This document shows positions 7,498-10,632 of a DNA stretch of 10,632 bases, piece after piece. Location of the stretch: assembly GCA_017452945.1 (NCBI GenBank), contig JAFTLD010000095.1, positions 1-10,632 of the forward strand. The letters run 5' to 3'. Numbering within the stretch: position 1 is the first letter of the stretch; each line of letters starts with the position of its first letter. The stretch comes from Clostridia bacterium. GTDB taxonomy: Bacteria > Bacillota_A > Clostridia > Oscillospirales > CAG-272. The notes beneath the pieces are model-generated. The model was not told where the DNA came from, searched no databases, and saw only the letters and a list, made by a program, of their open reading frames with translations. The position numbers were made by a program, and so were the translations under genes.

Positions 7498-7539
7498 TAT
7501 ATTATGAGAAAATGAATCCTTTTTTAAGGAAAATAAAAC

Positions 7540-7591
7540 AAAAAAACCGCCCGGTGCAATACTTTGATGAAAGTATCGCGCCAAGGCGGGT
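7540..7591 (-). terminator. Strong intrinsic terminator of the isomerase/PHP operon
   Basis: It lies just after the PHP stop codon. Reading the minus strand, a long hairpin has a base stem CCGCC/GGCGG, a middle G/C-rich part with one mismatch, and a perfect 7-bp tip ATACTTT/AAAGTAT with loop CATC. It is followed by seven T. T-rich sequence also flanks the other side (7591-7600), so it might work in both directions, but no plus-strand gene needs it. Confidence 0.85.
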
Positions 7592-7598
7592 TTTATTT

Positions 7599-8393
7599 TT
7601 ATGCAAAAGGATTGAATTTATCGTCCTCGGTGAGCGCAAGGGCGTCGATGGCGGCCTCAAAGCGGGCACGCGCGGCGTCCAAGCCCTTGGGATGATGCGC
7701 ATCCGAGCCAAGATAGAATTTGCATCCCTGTTCTTTTGCTATGCGGTAGGGACGCATGGTATGAGCACTTTGCGGATCGGTCAGTGCCATATTGAGTTCA
7801 ACACCCATTCCGGACTTGGCCACACGGGCAAACAGCTCGGCATATTCCGCGTCGGTAATCGCGTTCAGAATATCGTCGCGGCTGCCCTCACAGTTTCTTG
7901 CCATCAGGCTGCAGGTAAAGTGCGCAAGTCCGATCTTGGAAAACGGCAGATCCATATCCAAAAGCGCATGGTTGCGCTGCAGATACAGCTGTGCGCGGCG
8001 CGTGGGCGAGGTATCCTGTGCATCAATGGTAAAGCCCGTCATGTGCAGATGGCTTGTGGGAATGATGATAAACTCAAATGCATCCAGCATTTTATCCGAA
8101 ATGCCGACCGTTCTGAATTGATCCATATCGATCTCACAGCCAAAATGGAACGCACACTGATCCGACACAGGCAACGGCAGAATCTCTGCTACGTGCGCAT
8201 AATTCTGCGCAGCATACCAACCACTCGCACCCGGTACGTTTTCGTCCCAATAGTGATCGGTCACGCAGATATGGGAAAGCCTTTCGCGCACCCCGTAATC
8301 AAGCAAAGCCTCTGCTGTCTGCTCAGGATCATTCGAGCAAAGCGAGAGCTGCGAGTGCAGATGCAGATCGTGGTCGATGACAAACTTACTCAT
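7599..8393 (-). CDS. PHP-domain metal-dependent phosphoesterase (histidinol-phosphatase-like)
   Basis: The protein has 264 residues, a full-length PHP fold. The metal-site motifs appear in order: HxH at His11/His13, DH at Asp46/His47, Glu87 in FGCEIDM, histidines in PTSHLH (115-117), His158 in GLAHFT, and DAH at Asp231/His233. PHP proteins use a multinuclear metal centre to hydrolyse phosphate esters; relatives include HisK-type histidinol phosphatase and oligonucleotide phosphoesterases. No histidine biosynthesis genes are nearby. The two sugar isomerase-like neighbours suggest a phosphorylated sugar or polyol substrate, which is an inference. Only 3 nt separate its ATG from the preceding stop (TAAGCTATG), and no clear Shine-Dalgarno is visible, so translation is probably coupled to the gene before it. 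It is last in the operon. Confidence 0.88.
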   Translation of the reverse strand: MSKFVIDHDLHLHSQLSLCSNDPEQTAEALLDYGVRERLSHICVTDHYWDENVPGASGWYAAQNYAHVAEILPLPVSDQCAFHFGCEIDMDQFRTVGISDKMLDAFEFIIIPTSHLHMTGFTIDAQDTSPTRRAQLYLQRNHALLDMDLPFSKIGLAHFTCSLMARNCEGSRDDILNAITDAEYAELFARVAKSGMGVELNMALTDPQSAHTMRPYRIAKEQGCKFYLGSDAHHPKGLDAARARFEAAIDALALTEDDKFNPFA

Positions 8394-8396
8394 AGC

Positions 8397-9248
8397 TTAA
8401 GACAGAAAGCGCTTGAGGTTTTCATAGCCTCTTGCAATGGCAGCATAGCAGTCCTCTGCACCCTCATACTCGATGGAATAATAGCCTTCGTAACCGGTAT
8501 TTTTGATGATCTCGATGCATTTTTCCACGTTGCAATCGCCTTCACCAACGGCAGCACCCGCAAAATAGTTGCAAGCGCGCGTTCTGCCATACCCCGGTTT
8601 GGGCTCGGAAGACTTATACATATCCTTGGCATGCACGTGTACTGCGTAGGGCGCGACGCGCGAAACTGCGGTCACGTTATCCTCGTCAGCGCAGACAAAG
8701 TTACCCACATCCACAAGAAGACCGTAGTTATCGTGCGCAACAGCGTTGAACAGCTGCTCGACGCGATAGGAATCCTGTGCGATATAACCGTGGTTTTCGG
8801 TACAGGTGATAATCCCTCTCTCTGCTGCATACTCGGTAATCTTGCGTGCATTATCCGCAATGGTGGGCAGCATCAGCCCAAAGCTTCTGCCATTTCCCTG
8901 CTTGGTCGTTGCGTAGCAAACGTCGTGGCGCATGACCGAGCAACCAAGCTCCACAGCCACGTCCACCTGCGCCAGCATTCTGTCCACCTCAGCCTGATTG
9001 GCTGCGGCAGTGTCGTGATACAGATTTGCACCAATGGTATAGGCATTGATAGTCATGCCAAGCGCATCGGCTCTCTTCTTGAGTTCCTTCGCAAATGCCA
9101 ATCTCTCTGCCTGAGTAGCCCCGGGCATATCAAGAAATTCAATAGCGTCAAAGCCCATTTCGTGCGCCTTGTCGATGGTTTGCTCCAGCGTCAGACGGCC
9201 GTCACGAACAGCTTGATAATAGGAATACGAGCTAACGGAAATTTTCAT
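8397..9248 (-). CDS. Sugar phosphate isomerase/epimerase (xylose isomerase-like TIM barrel)
   Basis: The protein has 283 residues, the usual single-domain length. The divalent-metal ligands of this superfamily (IolE, tagatose/psicose 3-epimerase and hexulose isomerase types) are present: Glu151 in TCTENHG, Asp180 in LVDVGN, His206 in HVHAKD, and Glu250 or Glu252 in YYSIEYEG. It is expected to isomerise or epimerise a sugar, keto-inositol or related polyol in the cytoplasm; the substrate cannot be told from sequence. The first gene of the operon is a probable distant paralogue with the same ligand spacing. The ribosome site AAGGAG overlaps the stop codon of that gene (TAAGGAG) and sits 4 nt after AAGGAGC's G, close to the ATG, indicating tight coupling. 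The PHP gene follows after 3 nt. Confidence 0.9.
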   Translation of the reverse strand: MKISVSSYSYYQAVRDGRLTLEQTIDKAHEMGFDAIEFLDMPGATQAERLAFAKELKKRADALGMTINAYTIGANLYHDTAAANQAEVDRMLAQVDVAVELGCSVMRHDVCYATTKQGNGRSFGLMLPTIADNARKITEYAAERGIITCTENHGYIAQDSYRVEQLFNAVAHDNYGLLVDVGNFVCADEDNVTAVSRVAPYAVHVHAKDMYKSSEPKPGYGRTRACNYFAGAAVGEGDCNVEKCIEIIKNTGYEGYYSIEYEGAEDCYAAIARGYENLKRFLS

Positions 9249-9257
9249 ATCTGCTCC

Positions 9258-10115
9258 TTATTTGCCCATCATGATACCGGTCAGGTGATCAATCGCAGTC
9301 TGAATATCGCCTCTGGGGTTATCACCGCACTCACGCTCGATGGTCAAAAAGCCCTTGTAGCCGATGTCGTCCAGCGCCTGCAGGTAGGTTTCAAAATGCA
9401 CACCGCCCGTGCCAAGCGGAACCTCAGCGAAATACTGAATGCCCTGGAACTCCTGAGGAACGGGATGCACGACACCGTAAATGTATTCGGGATTGCCGCG
9501 GTGCAGCATAACGCCGTCCTTGGCGTGGGTATGTACGATATAGTCCTTGAGGTTATGCACTGCCTCGACGGGATCGTCGGCAGATACCATGACAAGGTTT
9601 GCGGGGTCAAGGTTGACCGCAACACCGCGAGAGCCCAGAGAATCCAGGAACTTTTTGAGCACAGCACTGGTTTCGGGACCTGTTTCGATAGCGAAATGCG
9701 AGCCCATGCTGTCGGCAAATGCGGCAAGCTCAGAGCAAGCTGCCTGCATGATAGCGTATCTGGGGTGGTTGGGGTCTTCGGGAACAACACCGATGTGTGT
9801 GGTCACGATATCGGTCTCCAGCTCCTTGGCAAGCTCCAAAATGCGCTTGGATTTTTCAATGCACTCGGGGTTCTTTTCGGGGTTGCCAAAGCCCATACCA
9901 AGGTCACCGCAAATGGCGGAGAAGCAAAGACCGTAGGACTTGACCATATCAAGCAGCTCACGTCTTTGCTGCTTGCTCATATTTTCGGGAGCGTGCTCAC
10001 CGTAGGTGCAGTACATCTGCAGACCCTGCACGCCCATTTCAGCCGCGGTCTTGATCGCAGTCGCAGTATCTGTTCTGAAAGACTCGACGATTACGCCGAT
10101 CGGGAATTTTCTCAT
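9258..10115 (-). CDS. Sugar phosphate isomerase/epimerase, first gene of operon
   Basis: The protein has 285 residues from the chosen ATG. It is a TIM barrel of the xylose isomerase-like/AP endonuclease-2 superfamily. The metal-binding residues are recognisable: Glu144 in FAIETGPE, Asp170 in VNLDPANL, His197 in HTHAKDG, and Glu250 in FLTIERECG. The NLDPAN loop and HAKDG motif are typical of inositol/hexulose isomerase-epimerase relatives. The start at 10115 is preferred over an ATG 15 nt upstream because GGAGGT (10123-10128) is 7 nt before it and overlaps the earlier ATG. It follows a consensus promoter and is 9 nt upstream of the second isomerase. No kinase, dehydrogenase, transporter or regulator for a sugar pathway lies in the window, so the substrate stays open. 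Confidence 0.9.
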   Translation of the reverse strand: MRKFPIGVIVESFRTDTATAIKTAAEMGVQGLQMYCTYGEHAPENMSKQQRRELLDMVKSYGLCFSAICGDLGMGFGNPEKNPECIEKSKRILELAKELETDIVTTHIGVVPEDPNHPRYAIMQAACSELAAFADSMGSHFAIETGPETSAVLKKFLDSLGSRGVAVNLDPANLVMVSADDPVEAVHNLKDYIVHTHAKDGVMLHRGNPEYIYGVVHPVPQEFQGIQYFAEVPLGTGGVHFETYLQALDDIGYKGFLTIERECGDNPRGDIQTAIDHLTGIMMGK

Positions 10116-10122
10116 GGTAAAT

Positions 10123-10128
10123 ACCTCC
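10123..10128 (-). promoter_or_regulatory. GGAGGT ribosome site fixing the isomerase start
   Basis: A near-perfect Shine-Dalgarno 7 nt before ATG 10113-10115. Its first bases overlap the upstream in-frame ATG (10128-10130), which therefore has no ribosome site of its own at useful spacing. Confidence 0.85.
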
Positions 10129-10146
10129 ATAATTTTCTATACGTTT

Positions 10147-10175
10147 ATTATAACTTTTCAAAGCCCGAATGTCAA
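10147..10175 (-). promoter_or_regulatory. Consensus sigma-A promoter for the isomerase/PHP operon
   Basis: On the minus strand, TTGACA (10170-10175) and TATAAT (10147-10152) are perfect matches separated by 17 nt. The predicted start near 10140 leaves a very short leader (about 25 nt) before the ATG at 10115. I see no clear operator or riboswitch. The rest of the gap up to the next gene (10176-10288) holds no recognisable terminator or RNA. Confidence 0.85.
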
Positions 10176-10288
10176 GAGTTAAGCTGTTTTAAGTGACAAG
10201 GTTTTTTGTGTTGTGCGTACGGTAAGCCAAGAGAAACGGCATCTTTTACATATAAATATTCCACATGACAATCACAATGGGAATTTGT

Positions 10289-10632
10289 TTAATAAAAGAG
10301 TTCGTTTAATTGACTGAGCAACTCGGACGCCAACTCGCGTTGTTTTTTCCAGAAAGGGGCAGATTCCAATCCGGTTAATGTCCATATTGTATTGTCATAC
10401 ATTTTCTCGCCCAAGGAAGCGGATGTAAAATTATCAACGATTTTGACGTACATAACTAATACACTTTCATTAACTATTCCTTTTTCCACAAGATCTTTGA
10501 GTAAATAAACATCCTCATCAATCCACTCATTAGCAATATCGTCTGTTAAATAATCTCCTAATGCAGCCCGTCCTGCAATCTGTTCTTCATAAGGGGCTGA
10601 CAACATAATAGCTTTATCAATCAGATATGTTA
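10289..10632 (-). CDS. Unrecognised protein, C-terminal 113 residues only
   Basis: The frame is open from the window's right edge to a TAA at 10289-10291, so the 5' end is outside. An internal ATG at 10606 has no ribosome site before it, so the gene most likely starts beyond the window. The visible part is soluble and appears mainly helical, rich in acidic residues (EEQIAG, DDIANEWIDEDVYLL) and ends in ELLSQLNELFY. I see no catalytic motif or membrane segment. Codon use is more AT-rich than in the neighbouring isomerase genes (many TTA, ATT and GAT codons), which may mean separate origin. The function cannot be called. Confidence 0.6.
   Translation of the reverse strand, partial: TYLIDKAIMLSAPYEEQIAGRAALGDYLTDDIANEWIDEDVYLLKDLVEKGIVNESVLVMYVKIVDNFTSASLGEKMYDNTIWTLTGLESAPFWKKQRELASELLSQLNELFY

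Noticed and set aside
7491..10196. A 901-codon plus-strand open frame across the isomerase/PHP operon
   Set aside because: It is antisense to three genes with intact metal-site motifs, ribosome sites, a promoter and a terminator on the minus strand. Its protein is Cys/His/Arg-rich with no domain pattern, as expected for a mirror frame.
10176..10288. A terminator for the right-edge gene or a small RNA
   Set aside because: Only 3-4 bp complementarities are visible and there is no stem with a T-tract in the minus direction.
1..10632. CRISPR array, tRNA, rRNA, insertion sequence or phage attachment site
   Set aside because: No regularly spaced repeats, tRNA-like cloverleaf, transposase frame or flanking direct repeats were seen on either strand.

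Overview
The window looks like a chromosomal segment of a Gram-positive anaerobe of the class Clostridia, probably a gut Oscillospiraceae/Christensenellaceae-type bacterium. That placement is an inference from strong AGGAG-type ribosome sites, consensus sigma-A promoters with 17-nt spacers, mid GC content, and protein types common in uncultured gut Firmicutes. Every gene I can support lies on the minus strand, so transcription runs from high to low coordinates.

Right edge (10289-10632): the 3' end of an unrecognised, AT-richer gene. Middle-right (7599-10115): a compact three-gene operon encoding two sugar-phosphate isomerase/epimerase-type TIM barrels and a PHP-family metal-dependent phosphoesterase. 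It has a consensus promoter (10147-10175) and a strong intrinsic terminator (7540-7591).

Left (1-7353): a five-gene operon starting at a second consensus promoter (7469-7497), with a roughly 110-nt leader containing a nested inverted repeat. In order of transcription it encodes: a CvpA-like four-helix membrane protein with a large C-terminal domain; two small membrane proteins that seem to share one beta-rich domain; a very large membrane protein joining a degenerate family 3 glycoside hydrolase (GH3) module to a C-terminal domain; and a membrane-anchored McrB-like AAA+ ATPase that runs off the left edge.

The main observation is that the C-terminal domain of the GH3-like protein aligns along its length with the AAA+ domain of the next gene. 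It has lost the P-loop lysine, the Walker B acidic residues and the sensor-1 asparagine. The operon therefore pairs an apparently active membrane AAA+ ATPase with a membrane pseudo-ATPase that also carries a pseudo-glycosidase. Predicted topology puts these modules, and the shared beta domains of the small proteins, on the cytoplasmic side. All five products are membrane proteins, which suggests one membrane-associated complex. I do not recognise it as a described system, and its function cannot be read from the sequence.
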